DNA from: an uncultured Acidimicrobiaceae bacterium
Lineage (GTDB): Bacteria > Actinomycetota > Acidimicrobiia > Acidimicrobiales > SZUA-35
Length of the DNA: 64,000 bases
Assembly (NCBI GenBank): GCA_947259095.1
Contig: CAMYLA010000009.1
Location: 1-64,000 of the forward strand
Direction of reading: 5' to 3'
In this document: positions 51,967-60,512 of the stretch, piece by piece
Layout: every line of letters begins with the position of its first letter
Position numbering within the stretch: position 1 is the stretch's first letter
Made by a program: the position numbers and the translations under genes
The notes under the pieces: model-generated
The model's database searches: none
Told to the model about the DNA's origin: nothing
What the model saw: only the letters and a program-made list of their open reading frames with translations

Positions 51967-53262
51967 CTATCGCCCGATGCCGCGGTAGTTGAAGCCCCGC
52001 CGCTGCGGGATGGAGGGGTCGAGCAGATTGCGAGCATCGACGATGTTGCGGCCGGCCATGATCTCGGCCAGCTTGTCGAAGTCGAGCCAGGTGAACTCGT
52101 CCCACTCGGTGAGGATGGCCAGTGATGCGGCACCCTCGGCTGCGGCGTAGGGGTCGGAGACCAGCTCGACCACGAGGTCGGGGTGGACCCGGCTGAGCTG
52201 GTTCTCGCCCGCCAGGACCGCCGGGTCGTATGCCTTGACCTTGATACCGGCCGCCACGACCCGCTTGAGCACCTCGACAGACGGTGAGTCCCGCAGGTCG
52301 TCGGTGCCGGCCTTGAACGTCAGGCCGAGGGCGGCCACGTGCTTGCCGGCCTGTTTGGCGTCGACGGAATCGATGATCTTCCGAGCCGTTCGGTCGAACT
52401 GCTCCTCATTGACCTGGAGCACCTCGTTGAGGAAGCGGAAATCGTAGCCGGCGTCCTCGGCGATCCTGGCCAGGGCCCTGGTGTCCTTGGGGAAACAGCT
52501 TCCGCCCCAGCCGGGACCGGGGCGGAGGAACTCCCGGCCGATGCGGGAGTCGTAGCCCATGCCGAGCACGACGTCGTTCACGTCGGCCCCGACCGCTTCA
52601 CAGAGGGTTGCGATGGCGTTGACGAAGGAGAGCTTTGACGCCAGAAAGGCGTTCGACGCGTACTTGATGGTCTCGGCCGAGACCGGATCGGTGACCATGA
52701 TGGGGGCTGCGATCCTCGAGTACAGGGCGGCGACCCGGATGGCCGCTTCCTGATCCTGGGAGCCGATGACCACCCGATCGGGCTGGAGGAAGTCCGCCAC
52801 TGCGGTGCCTTCCCGGAGGAACTCCGGATTGGACACGACCGTGACGTCCGACCGACCGAGCACCCGGGCCACCACGCGAGTGGAGCCGACCGGCACGGTG
52901 GACTTGTTGACGACCACGCTGTTGTTCGGGAGCACCGCGCTGATCTGGGCCGCCGCCGTTTGCAGGTAGCTGAGATCGGCTGCGCCGTCCTCACCCTGAG
53001 GGGTCGGCACGCAGAGATAGTGGAACTCCGCTTCCTTCGACGCCTCGGCGGCGCCGACCACGAACCGTAGTTTGCCGGAGCGGATGCCCTCGTCGACCAG
53101 ACGGTCGAGGCCCTTCTCTACGATGGGGATCTCGCCTGCCTGCAGTCGTGCCACCTTGGCGGCGTCCACGTCGGCGCAGATGACGTCATGTCCCAGATGG
53201 GAAAAACATGCGCCTGTCGTGAGCCCAACGTAGCCCGTGCCAATTATCGCAATCGAGGCCAC
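51967..53262 (-). CDS. ugd: UDP-glucose 6-dehydrogenase
   Basis: The 431-residue enzyme has the NAD motif [44 protein letters not shown] and the catalytic Cys in [10 protein letters not shown] (near 265). It oxidises UDP-glucose twice to UDP-glucuronate, feeding the Uxs gene immediately downstream. GTG 53262 has AGGAGG 4 nt upstream. An ATG one frame off at 53266 is not usable. A perfect 8 bp inverted repeat lies 16 nt before the start and could bind a regulator. Confidence 0.95.
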   Translation of the reverse strand: MASIAIIGTGYVGLTTGACFSHLGHDVICADVDAAKVARLQAGEIPIVEKGLDRLVDEGIRSGKLRFVVGAAEASKEAEFHYLCVPTPQGEDGAADLSYLQTAAAQISAVLPNNSVVVNKSTVPVGSTRVVARVLGRSDVTVVSNPEFLREGTAVADFLQPDRVVIGSQDQEAAIRVAALYSRIAAPIMVTDPVSAETIKYASNAFLASKLSFVNAIATLCEAVGADVNDVVLGMGYDSRIGREFLRPGPGWGGSCFPKDTRALARIAEDAGYDFRFLNEVLQVNEEQFDRTARKIIDSVDAKQAGKHVAALGLTFKAGTDDLRDSPSVEVLKRVVAAGIKVKAYDPAVLAGENQLSRVHPDLVVELVSDPYAAAEGAASLAILTEWDEFTWLDFDKLAEIMAGRNIVDARNLLDPSIPQRRGFNYRGIGR

Positions 53263-53278
53263 TCATCCTCCTCAGTTT

Positions 53279-53298
53279 TCTGTCATTTGCATGACAGA
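53279..53298. promoter_or_regulatory. operator-like inverted repeat upstream of ugd
   Basis: Perfect 8 bp arms (TCTGTCAT / ATGACAGA) with a 4 nt spacer lie in an AT-rich gap just before the ugd ribosome-binding site. TTGCCA (5 of 6 to the -35 consensus) lies about 15 bp further upstream on the minus strand. The symmetric site therefore overlaps where RNA polymerase would sit. A repressor or activator site is inferred. Confidence 0.5.
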
Positions 53299-53351
53299 CC
53301 GTACCAGGTGGCAAGCTATCGCCGAACGGGTGAAATTACGGGTTGCAGCAC

Positions 53352-54914
53352 TCAACCGCATGTGTCTGCCGGCGACTGCGCCTCAAATCCCAGTGGGCCA
53401 CTGGGATTTGGGTCCGACGACTCATTTTCGGGGCCGACGGCGGTTCCGCCGCCGTCGGACTCGAACCGTGGAGGCTCGGTTGCATCCCCGGAATCGCCGG
53501 TCCCGGATCGGCCGCTTTGTTCTGAGCCACCCGTCGATCCGCCGGCCAGGTCGGCCCCGTCGGCACCCCCCTCGGCGACCGGCAGGTCGGCCCCGACGAG
53601 GAGACGCAGCGAACGACCGCCCAGCTCCTGGACCTCCTCGAACCCGATCGGCTCGCCGAGGGCGTTCGCCACCAGCTCGGCCGCAAGTCGACCGTCCGGA
53701 CCGTGTTGGATGGTCACGCCCGGTGGCAGGTCCTGCTCCCTGACCTGCTCGAAACGGAACCCGGCCCGGCGCAGGGTGCCCAACCGGTCGGACCCGCCCT
53801 GCGACAGCAGGCCGCCGGCGGTCGGGCCAACGACGGTGAGCGAAACGGTGGACGGATCGTCGAACTCGGCACCGCCGAACAGGGCCAGCAGCGGCTCGGC
53901 CTCCTCGTCCAGTGGCAACAGCACCTGGTTCTGCCCCACCCGGCCGTCCACGGCCGGGAAGCTGTAGGTCTGGAGCCGCTCCGGTTCGAACGAGCGGTAG
54001 GTCATCCCGATGTCGAGCAGGACCTGCGGGGTCAGGCGCTGGTCGATGGCAACGTTCTCCAGCCCGGCATCGATCAGATCACGGAGCACAAAAGGGTTCC
54101 TGGCACCCATGTCGATGGCCTGTTGCACCACCCGGCGGAGGAAGTCCTGCTGGCGGCGGATCCGCCCCAGGTCCGAGGTCGGATCGGTGATCCAGCGGCC
54201 GGACTCGTCCTGGGTCTGGTAGTAGCGTGACCGGACGTAGGCCAGCGCGGTTTCCGGATCGAGCGACTGGCAGCCCGCTTCCGGCATCAGGAAGCCGGTC
54301 TGACTGCGGGGCGCCGGTTTGGCGTTGACGTTCCAGTCGCGGGCCGGGGTTTCGAAGTACACGTCGACCGAACCGACCGCGGCCACCAGACCCTGGAAGC
54401 CGGCGAAGTCCACGTTCAGGTAGTGGTGAATGGGGATGTCGAACTCGTCCTCGACCGTCTCGATCAGCGTCGACGGCCCCCCCGACACGAAGGCGTGGTT
54501 GATCCGGCCGGCCCGACCGGTCCCGGCGATGTCGACCCAGAGATCGCGGGGCAGCGACAGCAGGGCGATCTCCCCCGACCGCTCGTCGATGTGGGCGATG
54601 ATGATCACATCGCCGAACCGTTCGCCTCGGCGCCCGATCTGGATGGGATCGTCGTCGTCCAGGTTGGCCGAAGAGTCGGACCCGACCAGCAGGATGTTCA
54701 TCACCCGCTCCCCCGGCTCGGCATCTGCCGGCAGCGCGCTCAGACTCCGACCCAGGGCCACCCGGTTGATGGCGGCGGCCCGCCCGTAGCCGTAGTTGAG
54801 CACCAGGGCCGCTCCGAGGCTGGCGGTGATGAGGAACAGGTTCATGGCGATGACCGCCCGCTGGACCCAGGTACGACCGGGGCGAGCGATGACCGGCTCG
54901 GACATCGAGTTCAC
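53352..54914 (-). CDS. LCP (LytR-CpsA-Psr) ligase with C-terminal LytR_C-type domain
   Basis: This protein has 520 residues. A cytoplasmic tail and one helix (about 20-42) precede the extracytoplasmic LCP catalytic domain (about 70-300). MNILLVGSDSS, DVIIIAHIDE, LLSLPRDLWVDI and INHAFVSGGPSTLIETVE carry the Asp/Arg residues binding polyprenyl pyrophosphate. LAYVRSRYYQTQDESGRW is the late Arg motif. A LytR_C-like domain spans about 345-440, then an acidic tail. LCP proteins transfer glycopolymers from the lipid carrier to peptidoglycan, fitting the polysaccharide cluster. GTG 54914 is preceded by GGGAGG and overlaps the stop of the TPK gene (GTGA). Confidence 0.92.
   Translation of the reverse strand: MNSMSEPVIARPGRTWVQRAVIAMNLFLITASLGAALVLNYGYGRAAAINRVALGRSLSALPADAEPGERVMNILLVGSDSSANLDDDDPIQIGRRGERFGDVIIIAHIDERSGEIALLSLPRDLWVDIAGTGRAGRINHAFVSGGPSTLIETVEDEFDIPIHHYLNVDFAGFQGLVAAVGSVDVYFETPARDWNVNAKPAPRSQTGFLMPEAGCQSLDPETALAYVRSRYYQTQDESGRWITDPTSDLGRIRRQQDFLRRVVQQAIDMGARNPFVLRDLIDAGLENVAIDQRLTPQVLLDIGMTYRSFEPERLQTYSFPAVDGRVGQNQVLLPLDEEAEPLLALFGGAEFDDPSTVSLTVVGPTAGGLLSQGGSDRLGTLRRAGFRFEQVREQDLPPGVTIQHGPDGRLAAELVANALGEPIGFEEVQELGGRSLRLLVGADLPVAEGGADGADLAGGSTGGSEQSGRSGTGDSGDATEPPRFESDGGGTAVGPENESSDPNPSGPLGFEAQSPADTCG
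53384..53410. repeat. 27 bp perfect palindrome inside the LCP gene
   Basis: Perfect 13 bp arms (caaatcccagtgg / ccactgggatttg) with a single-base centre lie 30 to 60 nt before the LCP stop codon, within the coding region. They encode part of a non-conserved tail. No T-run follows on either strand. Confidence 0.85.
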
Positions 54915-55570
54915 GGCTCCTCCCCGCCCAGGAGTGCAAACGGCTGGATGGCCAAGAGCACACCCTGTTCAACGGTCACCGTTGCGGAGCCGGTGACAAA
55001 CCGGTTGCTGACCCCTCGGGCCGAACCGGGTCGCAGCGACTCCGACCGCAGGCGATACTCGAGTCCGTCGGTGGTGACCCCCTCGACCGGCCCGAGCACC
55101 GGCAGCAGTGACACGGTCTCGCCGGGTGAGCCCTGGAGGGTTCGAGCGCCCCGAACCACCGAGATACGAGCCGATCCGACCAGCCCCTCGACCTCCGCCT
55201 CGCCGTAGCCGTCGGCGGCCAGGACCGCCAGGTTGGCCAACGCATGATCGAGACGGCCGCCACCGATGCCAACGACCACGATCCGCTCCGGTCGTTCCTC
55301 GACCACCCTGGCGAAGGCCAGTTCGAGATCGGTCTGATCCTTGCGGGTCGGGTAGTCACGGACGTCGACCCCACCGGCCCGCAGGTCGGACAACGTCGGG
55401 TCGCTGATCGAATCCATGTCACCGACGACGGCGTCGAGTCGGAGCCCCAACACCACTGCGGTGTCGGCTCCACCGTCGGCGGCAACACCGAAATCAAACG
55501 TCGGCAACGCCGAGATCACCAGCGGATCGGGGGGCGCGCCACCGGCGACGATGAGGGCGGTTCCAGGCAT
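54911..55570 (-). CDS. thiamine pyrophosphokinase-like protein
   Basis: The 219-residue protein has GVAADGGADTAV, VVGDMDSISD (metal Asp51/53), DQTDLELAFARV and GIGGGRLDHALANLAVL, all catalytic motifs of thiamine pyrophosphokinase. The C-terminal beta domain (about 135-219) is the TPK B1-like thiamine-binding part. It would convert thiamine to thiamine diphosphate with ATP. ATG 55570 has no Shine-Dalgarno but TACCAT lies 9 nt upstream. Its stop overlaps the LCP start. The pairing of TPK with an envelope ligase is functionally unexplained. Confidence 0.9.
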   Translation of the reverse strand: MPGTALIVAGGAPPDPLVISALPTFDFGVAADGGADTAVVLGLRLDAVVGDMDSISDPTLSDLRAGGVDVRDYPTRKDQTDLELAFARVVEERPERIVVVGIGGGRLDHALANLAVLAADGYGEAEVEGLVGSARISVVRGARTLQGSPGETVSLLPVLGPVEGVTTDGLEYRLRSESLRPGSARGVSNRFVTGSATVTVEQGVLLAIQPFALLGGEEP

Positions 55571-55723
55571 GCCCGAACGATGGTAGGCCAGTCGGGTCAA
55601 CGATTTCGGCCACCGGATCGAACCTCGACAGAAGTTCAAACAGCACCAACCAGTACCAATCAGGGCCGTCGATGCCGACGCAGCGCCCGATCATCCTGCC
55701 GTCTGGCCACGGCCTGCCGTTGG

Positions 55724-57475
55724 TCAGGCGGTCGCCGGTCCGAACGAGTGATCGTAGAACCGGAGCCAGTTGCCGCCGAGAATTCGCCCGACCTCGTCCG
55801 GGGCGAAGCCGACTGCGGCCAGCCCATCGGCGATGGTGGTGCGATCGGGACCGTCGCCAAGCCACGACGACGATCCGGTATCGGCGGGCCGACCCGGCCG
55901 CAGGTCGGACGCCAGACCGAGATGGTCGACCCCATAGCGGGCGGCGGCCTCGACGATCATCCGGCAGAAGTCGTCGAGCCGGCAATCGGTTCCGCCGGGG
56001 AGCAGGTCGGGGTCGAGCGACAACCCGAGCATGCCGCCGGTTTCGGCCACGGCCCGCAGCGCCTCGTCGCCCTTGTTGGCCGGCGACGGATGCCACCATG
56101 ACGGGTTGGCCCGGCTGATGGCGGTTGGCCGTTCGGAGAGGGTGATGGCTTCGATGGTCGAGCGAGGGCCGCAACGGCTGGTGTCGACGGCCAGGCCGAT
56201 CCGGTTCATCTCGGCGATGACCCGCCGGCCCAGTCTCGTGATACCGCCGTCGTCGTCTTCGGCGTGGCCGGCGGCCAGCAACGACTGGCCATCCGAGCTG
56301 AGCTGCATGAACCGGACCCCGAGGCTGTGACAGATCTCGACCAGGCCGAGATCGCCCTCGATCGGCGATGGACTCTCCAAGCCGAAGAACACCGCGGTCC
56401 GGCCCTCGGTGGCGGCCAGACGGACGTCGTCGCCGGTGCGCCCCGCCATGATTTGCAGGCGGTGTTCATCGAACCTCCGGTTCCACCGCTCGATGTTGGA
56501 GACCATCCCCCGGAACGAGTCGCGCTCGGCAATCGTGGCCACGAGGCCGTGGACGCCGGCCTGGTTCAGCTCCCCGAACACCGTTTCCGACCAGCCGGAG
56601 CCGTGCAGGCCGTCGATGTTCCCGACGTGCTCGTTGGCGGTCGACAGCGGTTCGCCGTCGATGTCGGCCGCCGCCGGGAGCGGTTCCTCGGCTGCGTCGG
56701 GCCGGGCCGACTGCTCAGGGTGGTCCGGTCGTGGCCCTGGCGCACCCGCCGATCGGATCACCGCGACGGCGCCGGCAACCGTCGGGCCACCTTCCACCGA
56801 GGCCGAGCCCGGGGCCGGTCCGGCGGCCGCCGGTACCTCGACCCCGGGCATCGCCGACCGCAGGGGGGCCGATTCGGGCGGGGCCGGCTGGCCGGTCGGG
56901 GGTCGGTTCACCACCGCGCTCGACCGGGCGGCGCCGACCGGGACATCGTGGGCCGGGTCGACAGGGCCGAGGAGTTGGATCCAGCGATCCTGACTCTGGC
57001 CCGGTTGCCGCCCGATGTCGTGGACCAGCGGCCGGTCTCGTTCCCGCAGCGAGAACAGGGTCCGCTCGACGTCGGCCACGTCCTCGAAGGGGTGGTACCG
57101 CTCGGTTCTGGTCTTCAGCTCGCCCGGCGACTGGGGGCCCCGCAGGGCCAGCACCGCCAGGACGGCCTGCTGGGGTGTGTCCAGACCGAGGGCCTCGTCG
57201 ATGATGTGGCGGTGTTTGAAGGTCCGGTTGCCGGAGGCTCGGATCATCCGCACCCAACCCCCGTCCCGCAACAGCTGCAGGGTCTCGTCGACCAATTTGG
57301 TGGGATAGTCGACCACTGGATCCCGGCTGCTCTTCTGGTTGCAGGCGGTGGTCAGGGCGTTGCTGGACAGCGGGTACTGGTCCGGCGTGGTATGCGCCTT
57401 CTCGATGAGGCAGGCCAGGACCCGGAGCTCCTCGTCGGTGAGGGTCGGGCCAGGTTTTTCGAACGGACCGTCCAT
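55724..57475 (-). CDS. fusion of YceH (DUF480) domain and degenerate M19 membrane-dipeptidase-like domain
   Basis: One uninterrupted frame of 583 residues. Residues 1-170 match YceH/DUF480: LTDEELRVLACLIEKAHTTP, SSNALTTACNQKSSRDP and a second winged-helix half (QQAVLAVLALRGPQSPGELK). A Pro/Ala-rich linker (about 171-280) follows. Residues 281-583 match an M19 dipeptidase subfamily: FFGLESPSPIE, GVRFMQLSSDGQSLLA, NPSWWHP, GGMLGLSLDPDLLPGG and VDHLGLASDL. Where relatives have DMSHS and ITHANPSFWH, this protein has DTSRC (near 430) and ISRANPSWW (near 452). Both metal histidines are therefore Arg and hydrolysis is doubtful. The role could be sensory or structural. ATG 57475 has no clear Shine-Dalgarno. 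A divergent crotonase gene begins 132 bp away. Confidence 0.8.
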   Translation of the reverse strand: MDGPFEKPGPTLTDEELRVLACLIEKAHTTPDQYPLSSNALTTACNQKSSRDPVVDYPTKLVDETLQLLRDGGWVRMIRASGNRTFKHRHIIDEALGLDTPQQAVLAVLALRGPQSPGELKTRTERYHPFEDVADVERTLFSLRERDRPLVHDIGRQPGQSQDRWIQLLGPVDPAHDVPVGAARSSAVVNRPPTGQPAPPESAPLRSAMPGVEVPAAAGPAPGSASVEGGPTVAGAVAVIRSAGAPGPRPDHPEQSARPDAAEEPLPAAADIDGEPLSTANEHVGNIDGLHGSGWSETVFGELNQAGVHGLVATIAERDSFRGMVSNIERWNRRFDEHRLQIMAGRTGDDVRLAATEGRTAVFFGLESPSPIEGDLGLVEICHSLGVRFMQLSSDGQSLLAAGHAEDDDGGITRLGRRVIAEMNRIGLAVDTSRCGPRSTIEAITLSERPTAISRANPSWWHPSPANKGDEALRAVAETGGMLGLSLDPDLLPGGTDCRLDDFCRMIVEAAARYGVDHLGLASDLRPGRPADTGSSSWLGDGPDRTTIADGLAAVGFAPDEVGRILGGNWLRFYDHSFGPATA

Positions 57476-57607
57476 CCCTGCAATCTAGACCCCCACCGGT
57501 GCGGTGATGGCGGAGCGGCTGCGAACCGTGGGCCTGCGCCGGCCGGCCGGTGACCACCATCGGCGGTGTTCTTTGCCTCCGGCGGCCACCGAGGCAATGC
57601 TGGGGCG

Positions 57608-58408
57608 ATGTCGACCGAAACAAACCAGAATGACCCCATCCTCTACCAGGTGTCGGGCGGGGTGGCCACCATCACCCTCAACATGGCGGAGCGGAAGAAC
57701 AGTCTGTCCGATGAGCTGGTCGGGTCGCTGAGCGCCATGCTCGACCGGGCCCAGGCCGACGACGACGCCAGGGTGATCGTGTTGACGAACACCGGCAACA
57801 CCTTCTGCGCCGGGGCCGACCTGAAGTCGGCCAGGCCCGGCGTGGCCGACACCGACAAGTCCACCCACCGCAGGACCTTCGTCGACGTCTTCCAGCAGAT
57901 TCTGGGCTCACCGAAGCCGGTGGTTGGCCGGATCGATGGTCATGCCACCGGGGGCGGGGTCGGGCTGGTCGCGGCCTGCGACATCTCCGTGATGCGAAAC
58001 GACGCCAAGATCGGGTTCACCGAGGTCCGCATCGGGGTCGCCCCAGCGGTGATCTCGGTGGTGTGCCTCCCCAAGATGACCAGAGCCGACGCCTCGGAGC
58101 TGTTCCTCACCGGAGAACGGATCACCCCCGACCGGGCGGTCGAGGCCGGGCTGATCAACCGGGCCGTCGACCCCGATGACGTCGACGATGTGGTGTCCGG
58201 GTTGGTCGCCATGCTGGTCCGGGGCGGTCCGATGGCCCTGGCCGGCGCCAAGGAGCTGATCAATCGAGTGCCCCAGATGGATCGTCAAACCGCATTCGAG
58301 TGGACAACGGTCAAGTCCCGGGAACTGTTCCTGTCAGAGGAGGCCCAGGTCGGCATCGCCGCATTCAACAAGCGGGAACCGGCCCCGTGGGTCCCCGAAG
58401 GGGACTGA
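57608..58408 (+). CDS. enoyl-CoA hydratase/isomerase (crotonase) family protein
   Basis: The 266-residue crotonase has GNTFCAGADLKSARPG (oxyanion loop, near residues 61-76), IDGHATGGGVGLVAACDISV (second oxyanion loop) and FTEVRIGVAPAVISVVCL in the catalytic-loop position. The Glu usually found after the second loop is not in the standard place, so hydratase activity is not certain; isomerase or hydrolase activity is possible. ATG 57608 was chosen over an upstream frame start for the MSTETNQND leader. It is unrelated in context to the crotonase at 4452. A tight hairpin covers its last codons and a tandem repeat follows. Confidence 0.86.
   Translation: MSTETNQNDPILYQVSGGVATITLNMAERKNSLSDELVGSLSAMLDRAQADDDARVIVLTNTGNTFCAGADLKSARPGVADTDKSTHRRTFVDVFQQILGSPKPVVGRIDGHATGGGVGLVAACDISVMRNDAKIGFTEVRIGVAPAVISVVCLPKMTRADASELFLTGERITPDRAVEAGLINRAVDPDDVDDVVSGLVAMLVRGGPMALAGAKELINRVPQMDRQTAFEWTTVKSRELFLSEEAQVGIAAFNKREPAPWVPEGD
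58391..58405 (+). terminator. tight hairpin at the crotonase 3' end
   Basis: GTCCCC / GGGGAC with loop GAA lies in the last codons of the crotonase gene, directly before its TGA. The palindrome TGATCGATCA follows at 58406-58415. Without a T-run, terminator function is tentative. Confidence 0.35.
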
Positions 58409-58413
58409 TCGAT

Positions 58414-58490
58414 CAGTCCCGATCCTCAGTCCCGAGTCCCGATCCTCAGTCCCGAGTCCCGATCCTCAGTCCCGAGTCCCGATCCTCAGT
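58414..58490. repeat. 20 bp tandem repeat, about 3.8 copies
   Basis: The unit gatcctcagtcccgagtccc is repeated three times without mismatch (58421-58480). A half unit follows (58481-58490) and a partial copy precedes (58414-58420). It fills the gap between the crotonase and the convergent small zinc-ribbon gene and overlaps that gene's stop codon. The period of 20 is not a multiple of three, so it is not a coding repeat. No CRISPR-like spacers are present. Confidence 0.9.
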
Positions 58491-58668
58491 CAATGTCGGG
58501 GTAGATCGACGGTGGGGGTCCTGGCACCCCGGGACCGTCACAGACCCAGCAGGTGGACTCCACCGCGCCGGTCCATGCCACCTCACAACTCCAGCAGCTC
58601 ATGCGCAACCCGACCCGCCGATAGCGGGGTACGACCACCGTGTTGGATCCAAAGCCGTTGTCAGCCAC
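58486..58668 (-). CDS. small zinc-ribbon-like protein
   Basis: The 60-residue open frame from GTG 58668 contains MSCWSCEVAW followed 15 residues later by STCWVCDG. These two CxxC knuckles suit a mononuclear zinc ribbon; the tail is Pro-rich and acidic. I do not recognise a named family. The start is uncertain because no Shine-Dalgarno is visible, and longer in-frame starts exist upstream. The downstream end coincides with the 20 bp tandem repeat. Conservation of the paired Cys is the only support that it is real. Confidence 0.5.
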   Translation of the reverse strand: MADNGFGSNTVVVPRYRRVGLRMSCWSCEVAWTGAVESTCWVCDGPGVPGPPPSIYPDID

Positions 58669-58829
58669 AGTAGGGCTATCGGCCGCGGCCCGAGCGACCT
58701 GAGGGAACCTGCGGCGATCTCCGAAATCGGGGCCGAGGCGTGCCTGCGGCGTAGCCGACGGCGACAATTGACCGTAGTCTTTGCCGGGCGGCGGGCGCAT
58801 CGGTTTCGTGCCGCCGAAAAGGACGGCCG

Positions 58830-59471
58830 ATGAATATCCATACGCTGTACAGCTTCCTCTTCCGGGTCACCGGGACCCGCCGCAAGCGGATGAAGTTGTT
58901 CGACGACATCATGGGGCCCGACGCCGACCATCGCATCGTCGACATCGGCGGCACGCCCTACAACTGGCAGCAGCTCGACATCGAGCCCCACGTCACCCTG
59001 ATCAACAAGAACGCCCCCAGCCAGGACCCCCAGGGCCTTCGCTCCGACATGGAGCTGGTCGAGGGGGATGCAACCGGGTTGCCGTTCGAGGACGGCGAGT
59101 TCGACATCGCCTTCTCCAACAGCGTCATCGAGCATCTGTACACCCGGGACAACCAGGTTCGGTTCGTCACCGAGGCCAACCGGGTGGCGAAGCGAATCTG
59201 GATCCAGACCCCGGCCAGGGAGTTCTTCCTCGAACCTCACCTGATCACCCCGTTCGTCCACTGGCTGCCGGACACCGCCAAGCGCAGGCTGTACCGGAAC
59301 CTGACCGTCTGGGGGCTGATGAACCGCCCTTCGGCGGAACAGGTCGACGATCTGGTCGACGAGCTCCAGCTGCTGCGGCGGTCGGATATGGAGGCGCTGT
59401 TCCCGGATTGTGAGATCCTGGTCGAGCGTTGGCTCGGGATGCCGAAGTCCTACATCGCCTACCGCCGCTGA
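58830..59471 (+). CDS. class I SAM-dependent methyltransferase
   Basis: The 213-residue protein has the SAM-binding motif I as RIVDIGGTPYNW (near 35-46). Motif II/III comes as ELVEGDATGLPFEDGEFDIAFSNSVIEHL, characteristic of the Methyltransf_11 group. The glycine-rich loop is shortened (DIGGTP rather than DxGxGxG), as in some sugar- or lipid-modifying methyltransferases. The acceptor is unknown. AAGGA about 7 nt before ATG 58830 sets the start. It precedes the aminotransferase gene by 35 bp on the same strand. Confidence 0.85.
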   Translation: MNIHTLYSFLFRVTGTRRKRMKLFDDIMGPDADHRIVDIGGTPYNWQQLDIEPHVTLINKNAPSQDPQGLRSDMELVEGDATGLPFEDGEFDIAFSNSVIEHLYTRDNQVRFVTEANRVAKRIWIQTPAREFFLEPHLITPFVHWLPDTAKRRLYRNLTVWGLMNRPSAEQVDDLVDELQLLRRSDMEALFPDCEILVERWLGMPKSYIAYRR

Positions 59472-59506
59472 CCGACCTTGACCGGACCGGCCAGTAGTTT
59501 GTCTCC

Positions 59507-60445
59507 ATGACCAAGAGCACCCATGCCGCGGTGACCGACCGTCGCAACGACGACGTCGAGATCTACATCAACGGTGAGTTCTTCCACCGCAGGGAGGCCA
59601 GGATCTCGGTGTTCGACAGCGGCTTCCTGGTCGGAGATGGGATCTGGGAGGGCATCAGGCTCCACCATGGTCGCCTGGCGTTCCTCGACCGCCACCTCGA
59701 TCGGCTCTACGCCGGGGCCAAGGCCATCCACCTCGACATCGGTCCGCGCCGGGCGATCATCGACGCCCTGGCGGCCACGGTCGAACGCAACAACATGGTC
59801 GACAGCGTGCACCTGCGGTTGATGATCACCCGAGGCGACAAGAAGACCCCGTCGCAGCATCCGTCCAACGTGGTCGGGGGGCCGAACATGGTCATCATCG
59901 CCGAACACAAGCTCGCCGATCCGACGGTTGCCGATCAGGGCATCGCCCTGTTCACCGCAACGGTGCGACGTCCACCCCCAGACACCTTGGACCAGAAGCT
60001 CAACTGCCACTCCAAGCTCCACGAGGTCATCGCCCTGATCCAGGCGGTGAACGCCGGAGCCGACGAGGCGCTCATGTTGGACCCGACCGGCGCGGTTGCC
60101 ACCTGCAACGCCACCAACTTCTTCATCGCACAAAAAGGTGAGCTGATCACCTCCACCGGGCAATACAACCTGGCCGGCATCACCAGGGCGGTGGTGTTGG
60201 AGGAGGCGGCGCGGGCCGGGGTGCCGACCGCCGAGCGGCCATACTCGCTGACCGACGTGTACGACGCCGACGAGGCCTTCGTCACCGGTACCTTCGGCGG
60301 GCTGACCCCGGTCAACTCGGTGGACGGTCGCACCATCGGAGCCGGCGACGGCCCGGGGCCGATGACGTTGCGGCTGCGGCAACTCCATCACGATGCGGTC
60401 CTGGCCGACGTCGGCCAGGGGCCGGCCCGGACCCCGATCTCGTGA
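59507..60445 (+). CDS. class IV PLP aminotransferase
   Basis: This is a 312-residue fold-type IV aminotransferase. ISVFDSGFLVGDGIWEGIR is the N-terminal family motif. The PLP Lys lies in LNCHSKLHEVIALIQA. The phosphate-binding/signature region is EALMLDPTGAVATCNATNFFI, followed by FVTGTFGGLTPV. Members transaminate branched-chain or D-amino acids, or act as aminodeoxychorismate lyase; this one looks closest to the D-amino-acid/branched-chain type. TAGTTT lies 6 nt before the ATG and no Shine-Dalgarno is present, so a leaderless mRNA is likely. The next gene encodes a sulfotransferase-like protein on the same strand. Confidence 0.9.
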   Translation: MTKSTHAAVTDRRNDDVEIYINGEFFHRREARISVFDSGFLVGDGIWEGIRLHHGRLAFLDRHLDRLYAGAKAIHLDIGPRRAIIDALAATVERNNMVDSVHLRLMITRGDKKTPSQHPSNVVGGPNMVIIAEHKLADPTVADQGIALFTATVRRPPPDTLDQKLNCHSKLHEVIALIQAVNAGADEALMLDPTGAVATCNATNFFIAQKGELITSTGQYNLAGITRAVVLEEAARAGVPTAERPYSLTDVYDADEAFVTGTFGGLTPVNSVDGRTIGAGDGPGPMTLRLRQLHHDAVLADVGQGPARTPIS

Positions 60446-60512
60446 CCCGGCCCATGGCCGGACCCGGATCGTGACCGGTCCCAGCGCCGGGAGTGGCCTG
60501 GAGTCGGCCACC

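Noticed and set aside
58414..58490. CRISPR array
   Set aside because: The units are contiguous 20 bp copies with no unique spacers and no cas genes nearby.
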